This document shows positions 53,630 to 62,538 of a stretch of DNA of 64,000 nucleotides, one piece after another; the stretch's first letter is position 1; each line of letters starts with the position of its first letter. The stretch is from Arthrobacter glacialis (GTDB lineage Bacteria; Actinomycetota; Actinomycetes; Actinomycetales; Micrococcaceae): NCBI RefSeq assembly GCF_002909445.1, contig NZ_PPXC01000002.1, positions 248,001 through 312,000 of the forward strand, in the 5' to 3' direction. The position numbers and the translations under genes were made by a program. The notes below the pieces were generated by a model. That model ran no database searches and was not told where the DNA came from. It saw only the letters and a list, made by a program, of their open reading frames with translations.

Positions 53630-53746
53630 ATGGGGAATGAGACTGTTGTTCTGGTGCTGGGTTCCATCGTGGCAACTGTGGTGGTCGTGCTGGCCGGCTG
53701 CGTGCTGCTGAAGAAGATGGCCGGCGTCCGCACCTGGCGGATGTAG
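53630..53746 (+). CDS. 38-residue single-pass membrane peptide
   Basis: The ATG at 53630 has GGAGGAGG about 7 nt upstream, so this start is preferred to the in-frame ATG at 53498. MGNETVVLVLGSIVATVVVV leads a single hydrophobic helix followed by the basic tail KKMAGVRTWRM. It resembles the small subunits of transporters (MetS-like in size and layout) but has no transporter gene beside it. Function unknown. Confidence 0.6.
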   Translation: MGNETVVLVLGSIVATVVVVLAGCVLLKKMAGVRTWRM

Positions 53747-53752
53747 CTGGCC

Positions 53753-53878
53753 GTGGTTCCGGTGGCGACGGCACTCATGCTGTGGGCCAGCCTGAAGCTC
53801 TGGTGGATGTGGGACTTGGGGTGGGCGCCCGCGAAGGACCGTGCCGCGCAGATGCAGCCCGCCATCCCATCAAACTGA
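53753..53878 (+). CDS. possible second small membrane ORF
   Basis: 41 codons from the GTG at 53753, in the same frame and 2 codons after the stop of the previous ORF. The peptide is Trp-rich (LMLWASLKLWWMWDLGW) with a polar tail; its stop TGA is supplied by the palindromic repeat at 53873. No ribosome site is visible, so it would need coupling or readthrough. Weak call. Confidence 0.3.
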   Translation: MVPVATALMLWASLKLWWMWDLGWAPAKDRAAQMQPAIPSN

Positions 53879-53942
53879 CCCGCAGAAAACGGCGAAAAAA
53901 GCCGATTTGGTGGCGATTTTCGGCGTTTTCTGCGGGTCAGTT
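53873..53942. repeat. palindromic intergenic repeat, copy 4 (type II)
   Basis: 70 bp with outer arms AACTGACCCGCAG/CTGCGGGTCAGTT and inner arms AAAACGGCGAAAA/TTTTCGGCGTTTT with a G·C mismatch, related to copy 3 at 38086. It lies 14 bp from the stop of the convergent regulator gene. Confidence 0.85.
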
Positions 53943-53955
53943 GGAAAAAGGGAGG

Positions 53956-55188
53956 CTACCGCGCCAGGGCTTCCAAATGAGCCACGACGGCGGAGCGCTT
54001 GGGTGAGCGCGGCGGCAGGACACGCAGGGCACAGCGCCAGGCTTCGACGTCGTCCGCTGCCTCGGGAAGCTGCAGGTACGTCAGCAGGACTTCGGGGCTG
54101 GCGTCGTTGAGAATGGCTTCGCGGAGCTGGATGGCCAGCCGGGTGCGCAGGCCCTCGATCTCCGGGGCCGCCGAACGCGGCATGACCTCGCCGCGGTAAA
54201 TGTTCAGCGCCAGCCGGTGCGCGCCGCGGTCCAAGTAGTTGTGCACCTGCTCGGCATCCACCACGAGCGTCCGGGGCAGCCGGTACGGGCGGGATTCCGG
54301 CACAAGCGTGGGGGCCTCCGCCGCCAAAAGCTTGCGCAGGCGCACCATCTCGGCCCGGATGCTGGTCAGCGAGGTGCCCTCGGGGTAGACCTTGTCGGAG
54401 AGTTCCTCAGCGCTGAGACCCTCGGGATGCAAGGCCAGCACGGCAAGGATTTCGGTGTGGCGTTCACTGAGGGTCAGTGCCTGGCCGGAAACATGCAACA
54501 GGCCCTGGTCGCGACCCAGGACCTGCAAGCTGTCACGGTAGAGCGGCTTGTTGGAATTGCCGTGCTTAGGAGCCGGATGCTGCACCCGCTGTTCCAGCCG
54601 CTCGATGCGCAGCTGCGCCTGTGCTGCAGCCACGGTTGCCTGCACCAGGGACAGCGTGTTGGCACCCACGGCGTCGGGCCCGCCCGTGATGTCCACGATG
54701 CCCAAAATGGCCCCCGAATCCGGGTCGTGGACGGGAACTGCGGTGCAACTCCAGGAGTGGACGGCGGGATTGAAGTGTTCCTGGCCAACAATTTGCACGC
54801 TCCGGCCCAGCACCAGGGCCGTGCCCGGGGCGCTGGTGCCAACAACGGTTTCTGACCAGTCGGCGCCCATGGCGAAGTTGATGTGCTCCCCCTGGCGGCG
54901 GGCTGAGGGATCGCCTTCCACCCACAGCAGCCGCCCGTGCTCGTCGCCCACAGCGATCAGCAGGCCGGTGTCGCGGCTGGGTTGGACCAGCAATTTGGAG
55001 ATGACGGGCATGATCGCGGCCAGCGGGTGATCGCGGCGGAATTCGGCAAGCTCCCGGCTCTCCCACACCACCGGAGGAGTGAGGCCGGCGGGCGTGCTCA
55101 GGGCATCCATGGAGCGCTGCCACGACTCGCGCACCAAGGGCCGCAAGGCTGGCAGATCGGCAAGCAGGGGGTGCGTCGGGGGCATCAA
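53956..55188 (-). CDS. GAF-domain transcriptional regulator
   Basis: 410 residues. The N-terminal region (RPLVRESWQRSM; then LLIAVGDEHGRLLWVEGDP, about 20-190) is the AcoR-type GAF sensor arrangement (VVGTSAPGTALVLGR..GQEHFNP..SCTAVPVHDPDSGAILGIVDI). No sigma-54 AAA domain follows. Instead the C-terminal 180 residues contain a winged-helix-like part (LTLSERHTEILAVLALHPEGLSAEELSD..IRAEMVRLRKLL). Such GAF regulators control acetoin/aldehyde dehydrogenase operons in actinobacteria; the aldehyde dehydrogenase operon lies 2 kb away. Binding sites were not identified. Confidence 0.8.
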   Translation of the reverse strand: MMPPTHPLLADLPALRPLVRESWQRSMDALSTPAGLTPPVVWESRELAEFRRDHPLAAIMPVISKLLVQPSRDTGLLIAVGDEHGRLLWVEGDPSARRQGEHINFAMGADWSETVVGTSAPGTALVLGRSVQIVGQEHFNPAVHSWSCTAVPVHDPDSGAILGIVDITGGPDAVGANTLSLVQATVAAAQAQLRIERLEQRVQHPAPKHGNSNKPLYRDSLQVLGRDQGLLHVSGQALTLSERHTEILAVLALHPEGLSAEELSDKVYPEGTSLTSIRAEMVRLRKLLAAEAPTLVPESRPYRLPRTLVVDAEQVHNYLDRGAHRLALNIYRGEVMPRSAAPEIEGLRTRLAIQLREAILNDASPEVLLTYLQLPEAADDVEAWRCALRVLPPRSPKRSAVVAHLEALAR

Positions 55189-55333
55189 CTCTCCAAAACC
55201 ACAGCGTCATTGGTAGGAACAGCGTCATTGGTGGGAACAGCGCCATTGATGGGATACGGCCCGCAGATTTGCGAAGATGTGCCGCAGATCACCAGTCTAG
55301 ACCAGCTGGCTGGGGACGGGTCCGCCGTCGCAT

Positions 55334-55393
55334 CGTCACTGGACAGATAATGCCGCTTCCACGGTGGGAAGCGGCATTATCTGTCCAGTGACG
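55334..55393. repeat. perfect 27-bp-stem palindrome
   Basis: The 27 bp at 55334-55360 (core GGACAGATAATGCCGCTTCC) are exactly complementary to 55367-55393, with a 6-nt loop ACGGTG. It lies 18 bp beyond the MMPL stop codon and upstream of the GAF-regulator gene. It is probably the MMPL transcript end, though no T-run follows on the minus strand. Confidence 0.85.
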
Positions 55394-55411
55394 CGTTGCG
55401 GTGCCAGCGAG

Positions 55412-58081
55412 CTAGCGCGAGGGTTCCCGATCCCCGCTCAGTTCCCGCGCATCGGCAGGGGCGTCGGTGAGCGTGGCCAGCTTGGCGCCCTCCACATCCA
55501 CATCCGGCAGGATCTTATCCAGCCAGGCCGGGATCCACCAGGCAGTTTTGCCCAGCAAGTGCATGGCGGCCGGAACAATGGTCATGCGCACCACGAACGC
55601 GTCAATCAGCACGCCAAACGCCAGCGCAAAGCCCAGCGGCCGCACCATGGTCAGGTGGCTGAAAATGAAACCGGAGAACACACTGATCATGATGATCGCG
55701 GCCGCCGTCACCACCGGGGCAGCATGCTTGAACCCGGTGCGGACAGCCTGCTTGGCGTCCTGGCCGTGGACGTACGCCTCACGCATGCCGGAGGCAATAA
55801 ACACCTGGTAATCCATGGCCAGCCCGAACAGCACGCCAATCAAAATAATCGGCAGGAAGCTCAGCACGGCTCCCGGGTTCTCCACACCAAAGACGCCAGA
55901 GAGCCAGCCCCACTGGTACACGGCCACTACGCCACCAAACGCAGCAACGAGCGAAAGCAGGAAACCGGCGGTTGCCAGCAGCGGCACCAGGATGGAGCGG
56001 AACACCAGGATCAGCAGAATCAAGGAAAGTCCGACGACGATGGCCAGGTAAGGCGGCAGCGCCGCTCCCAGCTTCTCCGAGACATCAACGTTGGCGGCCG
56101 TCTGGCCGGTCAGGCCGATGGTCACGTCAAGGTCGGACTTGATGGTGGAGCCCTGCTCACGCAGTTCATGGATCACCTGGACGGTGCCTTCACTGGCAGG
56201 ACCCTCGGCCGGGATGACCTGGTACACGGCCGTGCGCAGGTCCTCGCTGAGCATGACGGGAACGGCAGCCTTCACATTGGGAACCTGGCGCAGCTGATCG
56301 GCAACATCGAGGTTCAGCGTGGTGGCGCTGGTCTTGTCCAAGCCCGCTGGCAAAGAGCCGACCACAATGATGGGCCCGTTCATGCCTTCGCCAAAGTTCT
56401 TGCCGGTGATGGAGTACGCCTGGTAGGCGCTGGAATCTACGGGCTCCGAACCGCCGTCGGGCAGGGCCAAGCGCAGACCTGTAGCCGGTATGGCTATGAC
56501 AGCCAAGGCCAGCACAGCGCTGATGAGGGCAACCACGGGGTGCTTGGTGACCAGGCCACCCCAACCGCGGGCGCTGCGGGCAACATCTACGGCTTCATCG
56601 GCGGCAGCCTTGCCACTGGCATCCAAACCTGCCAGCTTGGCGTCGTGCGCAGCAGTAGCGGCCGCATTCTTGACCCAAACACGCTTGGAGATGAGGCGGG
56701 TGCCAATCAAGGACAGCAAGGCAGGCGTCAGGGTCAAGGCGATGAGGACTGAAACGGCAACGGTTGCGGCCGCGGCCAAGCCCAGAATGGCAAGGAAGGG
56801 CAGTCCCGTGACCGAGAGTGCCGCCAAGGCAATGACAACCGTCAAGCCAGCAAAGGTCACTGCGTTGCCTGAGGTGCCGGTGGCCTTGGCGATGGATTCA
56901 CGCATTGCCAAGCCGGCGAGGAGCTGCTGGCGGTGCCTGTTCACGATGAACAGCGAGTAGTCAATGCCAACAGCCAAGCCAAGCATCAGGGCCAGCATGG
57001 GGGAGATGGAGGACATTTCAATGACTGTTGTCAGGGCCATGGTGCCGCCCACACCAATGCCCACGCCAATAACGGCCATGAGCAGCGGCAGGCCGGCGGC
57101 AACAAAGGTGCCCAGCATGATCAACAGGACAGCTGCTGCCACGGCAATGCCCACAACCTCTGAGACTCCGAACAGCGAGGAGACGTCCTCGACAATTTCC
57201 TTGCTGTAGGAGACAGTGATTCCGCTGGAATCCAGGGTGTTGAGCTTTTCCTGGACCAGTTCACGGTTTGCAGGTGTCACGGCGTTCATTGACTCGGAGA
57301 ACTGGATCTGGCCGATGGCGGCCTTGTTGTTTTCAGAAACAAAGAGCACTCCCGCTGCTGCGTCTGCCATGCGCTGGCCAGCCGTGAGCTCGGCCTTCGT
57401 GGCGGCCAGGGTGGCCTGCCCGGCGTCGAACTTGGCCTTTCCAGCCAGGTAGGCATCTTGGCCGGCCTGCCACTGGGTTTTTTGGGCGTCCAGCTGGGCC
57501 TGGCCCGCGGCGATTTGCGCGGCGGCACCGGCTGCTTCCGGAGAGCCGGCCGGCAGTGCTGCGGCTTGGGCCTTCTGCGTGTCCAACTGGGTCTGGGCTG
57601 CGTCCAGCTGGGCCTTGCCGGCGGCCAACTCCGCGGCTGCGGCATCCAGTTTGGGCTTTTCGGCAGCGGCCTGCGCCTCGCCGGCAGCCAACTGCTTGGC
57701 GCCGTCGGCCAGCTGTGCAGCGCCTTCAGCCTTCTGGGCAGTGGTCAGGAAAGGGTCAATGACGCCCTTGACGGTTGGCACGGTTGTCACTGTTTCCAGT
57801 GCCCCCGTGATGGCTTCTTCCTGGGCCTGGGTGAACGGTTCGCCGTTGGTGGTGGTGAACACCACCGCGCCGGTGCCCCCGGATGCCTCCGGCAGGTCAG
57901 CCTGCAGCTTATCTGCCATCTGCTGAGTTTCGGTGCCGGGAATCTGGAAGTTGTTGGACATGGGGCCCATGAACAGGGCCGCGGCACCGCCCACCATTCC
58001 CATGATGAGAGCCCAGGCGGCAATCACCAGCCAAGCGCGGCGGGCGGAGAACCGTCCAAGTTTGTAGAGCCAGAGGGCCAT
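55412..58081 (-). CDS. MMPL/RND family transporter
   Basis: 889 residues from the ATG at 58081 (GGAAC upstream; the longer frame reaches into the repressor gene). Layout: an N-terminal TM, an extracytoplasmic domain, TM 2-6 with GIDYSLFIVNRHRQQL, a second such domain and TM 7-12 with GLAMDYQVFIASGMREAY. It belongs to the proton-driven MmpL family that exports lipids or drugs. The first outer domain has an unusual Ala/Gln/Lys insert (about residues 130-230 of the protein) of LxxGxxxLxAxxxxL repeats, such as GKAQLDAAQTQLDTQKAQ, predicted coiled coil. It is followed upstream by its TetR-type repressor. Confidence 0.9.
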   Translation of the reverse strand: MALWLYKLGRFSARRAWLVIAAWALIMGMVGGAAALFMGPMSNNFQIPGTETQQMADKLQADLPEASGGTGAVVFTTTNGEPFTQAQEEAITGALETVTTVPTVKGVIDPFLTTAQKAEGAAQLADGAKQLAAGEAQAAAEKPKLDAAAAELAAGKAQLDAAQTQLDTQKAQAAALPAGSPEAAGAAAQIAAGQAQLDAQKTQWQAGQDAYLAGKAKFDAGQATLAATKAELTAGQRMADAAAGVLFVSENNKAAIGQIQFSESMNAVTPANRELVQEKLNTLDSSGITVSYSKEIVEDVSSLFGVSEVVGIAVAAAVLLIMLGTFVAAGLPLLMAVIGVGIGVGGTMALTTVIEMSSISPMLALMLGLAVGIDYSLFIVNRHRQQLLAGLAMRESIAKATGTSGNAVTFAGLTVVIALAALSVTGLPFLAILGLAAAATVAVSVLIALTLTPALLSLIGTRLISKRVWVKNAAATAAHDAKLAGLDASGKAAADEAVDVARSARGWGGLVTKHPVVALISAVLALAVIAIPATGLRLALPDGGSEPVDSSAYQAYSITGKNFGEGMNGPIIVVGSLPAGLDKTSATTLNLDVADQLRQVPNVKAAVPVMLSEDLRTAVYQVIPAEGPASEGTVQVIHELREQGSTIKSDLDVTIGLTGQTAANVDVSEKLGAALPPYLAIVVGLSLILLILVFRSILVPLLATAGFLLSLVAAFGGVVAVYQWGWLSGVFGVENPGAVLSFLPIILIGVLFGLAMDYQVFIASGMREAYVHGQDAKQAVRTGFKHAAPVVTAAAIIMISVFSGFIFSHLTMVRPLGFALAFGVLIDAFVVRMTIVPAAMHLLGKTAWWIPAWLDKILPDVDVEGAKLATLTDAPADARELSGDREPSR

Positions 58082-58154
58082 GATCGTTCCATTCTCTAAA
58101 GGTGCCGGCGCGGGCGGGGCGCAGGCTGTTGTGCTGTGCGGAGCGCAGAAAAGA

Positions 58155-58796
58155 CTAGCTGCTGAAGCCGTTGCGGATGTGGGAAATGGTGCTGTCCAAG
58201 AAGGCACGCAAATCAGCCAACGATTCGTCGGTGATGTTGGTTCCATGCTTGTGGAACCAGACTTGGAACGCCGCCCGGCAGCTGCCGGTAACGGCGCCCA
58301 CTAGGGCGTAAAGGTAAAGTTCATCGGTATCCGGGGGCAGGCGGTGCCTGGCAACTTCAGTGATTTTGAGGCTGCATTCCTCCCAGGCCTGGAGCTGGAA
58401 GCGGCCCAGCTGGGGGTCCTGAGTCAGGGCGAAAGTCTCGGCCAGAATGGCCAGGTTGCGGGCGCTGCCCACGGCTGACAGGGCGATCTGGGCGGATTCG
58501 AGCACCGGTTCGTCGGCTGGCCGGGCTTCCAATTCCAAAATGACCTGGTCCAGGTAATTTTGGGTGAAGCTGGCAACGGCCGCTTCCACGGAGGAAAAGT
58601 AGTTGAAAAAGGTGCGCCGGGAGACACCGGCTGCCACGGCAACGTCGTCAACGGTGAAGGAGCTGAGGTCGCCGCTGCGCAGGAACTCGAGGGCGGCATT
58701 GGCAATCGCGTCCCGGGAGGCGGCCTTGTTCAGTTCGCGGCGGGAAGGTTGCGGATCAGCCAGCGGCTGTTGGGTGGGAAGCGCAGAAGAACTCAC
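58155..58796 (-). CDS. TetR-family repressor of the MMPL gene
   Basis: 213 residues. The N-terminal helix-turn-helix (AIANAALEFLRSGDLSSFTVDDVAVAAGVSRRTFFNYF in pieces; recognition helix VSRRTFFNYF, residues 53-70) is followed by an all-alpha ligand domain. It lies 73 bp upstream of the MMPL gene on the same strand, and a near-perfect palindrome sits 7 bp before its own start (58804-58834). Autoregulation and control of the transporter are therefore likely. The inducer is unknown. Confidence 0.92.
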   Translation of the reverse strand: MSSSALPTQQPLADPQPSRRELNKAASRDAIANAALEFLRSGDLSSFTVDDVAVAAGVSRRTFFNYFSSVEAAVASFTQNYLDQVILELEARPADEPVLESAQIALSAVGSARNLAILAETFALTQDPQLGRFQLQAWEECSLKITEVARHRLPPDTDELYLYALVGAVTGSCRAAFQVWFHKHGTNITDESLADLRAFLDSTISHIRNGFSS

Positions 58797-58803
58797 ATCT
58801 CTA

Positions 58804-58834
58804 CACTAAGTACAAGTTTGCACTTAGTGCAAAC
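58804..58834. promoter_or_regulatory. TetR operator palindromes
   Basis: GTTTGCACTTAGTGCAAAC (58816-58834) is a perfect 19-bp palindrome with a one-base centre. An overlapping 26-bp palindrome with arms CACTAAGT/ACTTAGTG spans 58804-58829 with one mismatch outside the centre. It lies immediately upstream of the repressor start codon, where bound repressor would block transcription. Confidence 0.85.
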
Positions 58835-58888
58835 TGTTTGGCGGGCGGTCTGCAGGAACCTGTCCGCCACACTGTCTTCGGCGAACAC

Positions 58889-58935
58889 AAAAATCCCGCC
58901 CAGGTGACGATCTGTTGATCGGCTCCGGGACGGGA
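58889..58935 (-). terminator. terminator of the symporter gene
   Basis: On the minus strand TCCCGTCC pairs with GGGCGGGA (one G-U), with an inner GAT/ATC stem, and TTTTT follows (58893-58889). It lies about 55 bp after the symporter stop. Confidence 0.8.
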
Positions 58936-58989
58936 GTTCTGTACTGCCAGCTAGCGAGCTGTTACACATCAGGTGCTGCTGCCAAACGG

Positions 58990-60417
58990 TTAGGCGTTGG
59001 CAGCCTGACGCTTGGGATCGACGTCGTCGGCGCTGTTGGCTGCGTTCAAGTCGGCCAGCAGGTCATCGCTGTCGTCGGCAAAGGGGTTGCCGTTGCGGGG
59101 GGCGTTGTACAGTTCCTCATTCAGGATGCCCTGGCGCTTGGAGACGATGGTGGGGACCAGCGCCTGACCGGCCACGTTCACTGCCGTGCGGCCCATGTCC
59201 AGGATGGGGTCAACGGCAAGGAGAAGTCCGACGCCGGCCAGCGGCAGTCCCAGCGTTGACAGCGTCAGCGTGAGCATGACGACGGCGCCGGTGGTGCCTG
59301 CTGTTGCCGCTGAGCCCAAAACGGAGACCAGAACAATGAGCAGGTACTGGCCCAAGTCCAACTGGATGCCGAAGAACTGTGCCACGAACACGGCCGCGAT
59401 GGCCGGGTAGATTGCCGCGCAACCGTCCATCTTGGTGGTGGCGCCCAACGGCACCGCGAAGGAAGCGTAGGCGCGGGGCACGCCCAGGTTGCGTTCTGTC
59501 ACGCGCTGGGTCAGCGGCAGCGTGCCGATGGAGGAGCGGGAGACGAAGGCCAGCTGAACTGCCGGCCAAACACCTGAGAAGTATTGCTTGATGGACAGGC
59601 CGTGGGTCTTGATCAGCACCGGGTAAACCACGAACAGCACCAGGGCCAGGCCCACATAGATGGCCAGGGTGAACTTGCCCAGCGAGCCAATGGTGGTCCA
59701 GCCGTAGGTGGCCACCGCTGTTCCGATCAATCCGACCGTGCCGATGGGAGCCAGGCGGATGATCCACCACAGCACCTTCTGGATGACGGCCAAGGCTGAA
59801 CCGTTGAGCTTGAGGAACGGATCCGCTGCCTTGCCAACCTTCAGTGCCGCAATGCCAACCACAATGGCAATGACAAGGATTTGCAGGACGTTGAAGCTGA
59901 CGCTGGTGGTCAGGGCGCCCGATTCGGCGGCCTTCGTGGACGCGCTCAGGCCCAGGAAGTTGGAGGGGAACAAGCCGATGAGGAAGGCCCACCAGTCGCC
60001 GGACTTGCCGGTGTATTCCTTGGGCGTTGCCGTTCCAGTGCCGGCACCGGGCTGGAAAAGCACCCCGAGGGCGATGCCGATGGTCACGGCAATCAAGGAG
60101 GTGATGGCGAACCAGAGCAGGGTGTTCCATGCCAAGCGGGCGGCGTTGGTGACTTCACGCAAATTGGCAATGGAGGAAACCACTGCCGTAAAGATCAACG
60201 GCACAACGGCCGCCTTGAGGATGGAGACGTAGCTGTTGCCAACGGTGCTCAGCGTTGTGACCAGGCCGTTGGGATCCGTTTTGGGATCCCCGCCGAGCTG
60301 GCGGGCAATCAAGCCCAGGATGAGGCCGGCGAGGAGGCCGGCAATGATTTGAACGCCGAAGGAGCTGGCCCACCTGGGCAGCTTCGACACTTTGTTGGTG
60401 CTCGCTGTGGAAGTCAT
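58990..60417 (-). CDS. dicarboxylate/amino-acid:cation symporter (DAACS family)
   Basis: 475 residues from the ATG at 60417; the frame extends to 60489 without a ribosome site. The glutamate-transporter fold is visible: VPLIFTAVVSSIANL, AFVSRSSIGTLPLT (hairpin 1 Ser-rich motif), GATTKMDGCAAIYP (NMDGT-type motif, here KMDG), and GTTGAVVMLTLTLS (hairpin 2). It takes up glutamate, aspartate or C4-dicarboxylates with H+ or Na+. The acidic C-terminal tail is long (DDSDDLLADLNAANSADD). Single gene with its own terminator. Confidence 0.92.
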   Translation of the reverse strand: MTSTASTNKVSKLPRWASSFGVQIIAGLLAGLILGLIARQLGGDPKTDPNGLVTTLSTVGNSYVSILKAAVVPLIFTAVVSSIANLREVTNAARLAWNTLLWFAITSLIAVTIGIALGVLFQPGAGTGTATPKEYTGKSGDWWAFLIGLFPSNFLGLSASTKAAESGALTTSVSFNVLQILVIAIVVGIAALKVGKAADPFLKLNGSALAVIQKVLWWIIRLAPIGTVGLIGTAVATYGWTTIGSLGKFTLAIYVGLALVLFVVYPVLIKTHGLSIKQYFSGVWPAVQLAFVSRSSIGTLPLTQRVTERNLGVPRAYASFAVPLGATTKMDGCAAIYPAIAAVFVAQFFGIQLDLGQYLLIVLVSVLGSAATAGTTGAVVMLTLTLSTLGLPLAGVGLLLAVDPILDMGRTAVNVAGQALVPTIVSKRQGILNEELYNAPRNGNPFADDSDDLLADLNAANSADDVDPKRQAANA

Positions 60418-60547
60418 GGTCCAACGGTAGGCGCGGGACAATATCACTATGAAATTTGTGTGTCCTCTTGTTACGCATAGCAATTTCAATTGTTACGCGC
60501 GTTACCCACGTTGCCCGAACGCCGTCCTTTTTGGCCCAAGGTCGCGG

Positions 60548-62293
60548 CTAGCCGTGAAGCAGCGCCATCTTGAGGGTGTCCAAACCCACTGAGCCAAGAT
60601 TCAAGGCTTGGGTGTGGAAGTCGCGCAGGGAGAAGGAAGCGCCGTCGCGCTGGGCACGGGCGTCGCGGATGTCCTCCCAGAGGCGCTGGCCAATCTTGTA
60701 CGACGGCGCCTGGCCGGGCCAGCCGAGGTACCTGTTGAACTCAAAGTCCAGCTGGCCGGCGGAGATGTCGAGGTTTGCGCGCAGGAACTCCAGCCCCTTC
60801 TCAGGGGTCCAGTTCCCGGTTCCCCACGGGGCAGGAATGGGCAGTTCCAGGTGGACGCCAATGTCAAAGACCACCCGTGCGGCGCGCATCCGCTGGCCAT
60901 CGAGCATGCCCATCTTGTCGCCCGGATCGGCTAGGTAACCCAAGTCATCCATGAGTCTTTCGGCGTACAGGGCCCAGCCTTCGCCGTGGCCGGACACCCA
61001 GCACACGTTCCGCCGCCACTCGTTGAGAAGCCCCGACTGGTAGATGGCCGTGGCCACCTGGAGGTGGTGGCCGGGAACGCCCTCATGATAAACAGTGGTT
61101 GTTTCGGCCCAGGTGGTGAAGGAATCCTCGCCAACGGGGACCGACCACCACATCCTGCCCGGACGGGAGAAATCTTCCGACGGGCCCGTGTAGTAAATGC
61201 CGCCGTCCTGGGTGGGTGCAATGCGGCATTCCAGGGTGCGCATGATGTCCGGGATGCTGAACTGTGTGCCGGCCAGCTCAGCCATGGCCGTGTCGGAGAG
61301 TTTCTGCATCCACGCAGTCAATGCCTCGGTGCCCTGGAGCGCCCGGGCGGGGTCGGAATTCAGTACCGCCTTGGCTTCCTCGATCGAGTCGCCCGGCTTG
61401 ATCTGCTCCGCAACGGCTTCCTGTTCGGCGATGACGCGTGCCAGCTCCGCCACACCCCACGTGTACGTTTCCTCAAGGTCAATGCTTGCACCCAAGAATT
61501 GCCGGGAGGCCAGTGCATAGCGTGCCCGCCCCACGGCATCGGCCACGGGTGCCGAAGGGAGCAGTTCCTCACGCAGGAAATCCACCAAAGTTCCGTAGGC
61601 GGTTCGCGCCAATTCCGCGTTGGCGAGCAGCGCGGTGGCGAGACTGGCAGGGAGGGAAGGTCCGGCGTCGTGCGGGGATGCAGAGTCCGGGGATGGGGTA
61701 TCCGGGCCCGCGGGATCGAGGGCAGCCTCACGGGCCAGGGCAGCAAAGTAGCCCTCGGTCCCGGCATGCCGCTCACACTGCTCAATGACTGTCAACACCT
61801 GCCGCCGGGCGGCCACCAAACCGCGCCGTGCACCGGCCCGCAGGGATGCAAGGTAACCGTCAACGGCGCCCTGAACATTGGCCAGGCGGGCGGAAATATG
61901 CTCCCAATCGGCCACAGTGGCAGTGGGCATCAGGTCAAAAATGGCCCGAATCTCCTGCGCGGGGGAAGCAATATTGTTCAAATCCGCCAGCAACCAGCCG
62001 CTGCTGTGGAGCTCCAAATCCAGGCCCAGACGCTCATTCATGGCGTGCAGTGTCACCTGGTCCACGGAATCGGCCGGTTCCAGCGCTGCCAACGACGCCA
62101 GGGCAGCCCGCGTTGCCTGCTCAGCCGCCGCCAAACCGGCGGGGGATTGGTCGCGATACTCACTTTCACGCCCCGGCCGGCCCAACGAGGTGGCAAAGCC
62201 CGGGTCGAGCTCCAGCAGCGTCTCGGTGTAGGCGTTGGCAAGCTGGTCAATGGCAGTGGCGGCCCTGGTGACGGGCTGTGCGGGCAAAGTCAT
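60548..62293 (-). CDS. DUF885 family metal-dependent hydrolase
   Basis: 581 residues. The DUF885 hallmark VYHEGVPGHHLQVA (an HExxxxHH-type zinc site) lies near residue 400, followed by GHGEGWALYAERLM and the C-terminal LGWPGQAPSYKIGQRLW. Family members are M32/M2-like gluzincin carboxypeptidases or hydrolases of cytoplasmic or lipoprotein type. There is no signal peptide here, so it is probably cytoplasmic. It stands upstream of the symporter and downstream of the carboxylase genes, with no clear functional link. Confidence 0.88.
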   Translation of the reverse strand: MTLPAQPVTRAATAIDQLANAYTETLLELDPGFATSLGRPGRESEYRDQSPAGLAAAEQATRAALASLAALEPADSVDQVTLHAMNERLGLDLELHSSGWLLADLNNIASPAQEIRAIFDLMPTATVADWEHISARLANVQGAVDGYLASLRAGARRGLVAARRQVLTVIEQCERHAGTEGYFAALAREAALDPAGPDTPSPDSASPHDAGPSLPASLATALLANAELARTAYGTLVDFLREELLPSAPVADAVGRARYALASRQFLGASIDLEETYTWGVAELARVIAEQEAVAEQIKPGDSIEEAKAVLNSDPARALQGTEALTAWMQKLSDTAMAELAGTQFSIPDIMRTLECRIAPTQDGGIYYTGPSEDFSRPGRMWWSVPVGEDSFTTWAETTTVYHEGVPGHHLQVATAIYQSGLLNEWRRNVCWVSGHGEGWALYAERLMDDLGYLADPGDKMGMLDGQRMRAARVVFDIGVHLELPIPAPWGTGNWTPEKGLEFLRANLDISAGQLDFEFNRYLGWPGQAPSYKIGQRLWEDIRDARAQRDGASFSLRDFHTQALNLGSVGLDTLKMALLHG

Positions 62294-62331
62294 GCCCCGA
62301 GCCTACCGCCTTGTTGCTTATCAGCTGGCAG

Positions 62332-62538
62332 TTAGCGCCCCGAGCGACGCCAGGCACCAGCGCCGGGTTTGGGCGGCAACTTCAGGAGTGTCCGCCGGGC
62401 CCAATGCCGGCTGGGAGTTTTGGCTTCCGACTCGCCGGCGCCAACCTGCAAGGCAAGCACGACGGCGGTAACGGCCGCGAGTTCCTCGGGCGTGGGATCG
62501 CCCTTGGTGACGGTAAGCAACGGCTCGGCCGGGATCAC
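62332..62538 (-). CDS. accE: acyl-CoA carboxylase epsilon subunit
   Basis: 68 residues from the GTG at 62538, overlapping the beta-subunit stop by [28 protein letters not shown] is the N-terminal signature of the actinobacterial epsilon subunits, followed by an Ala/Arg-rich tail with W and P. These small subunits bind the beta hexamer and raise carboxylase activity. Its position directly after the beta gene fits. Confidence 0.85.
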   Translation of the reverse strand: MIPAEPLLTVTKGDPTPEELAAVTAVVLALQVGAGESEAKTPSRHWARRTLLKLPPKPGAGAWRRSGR

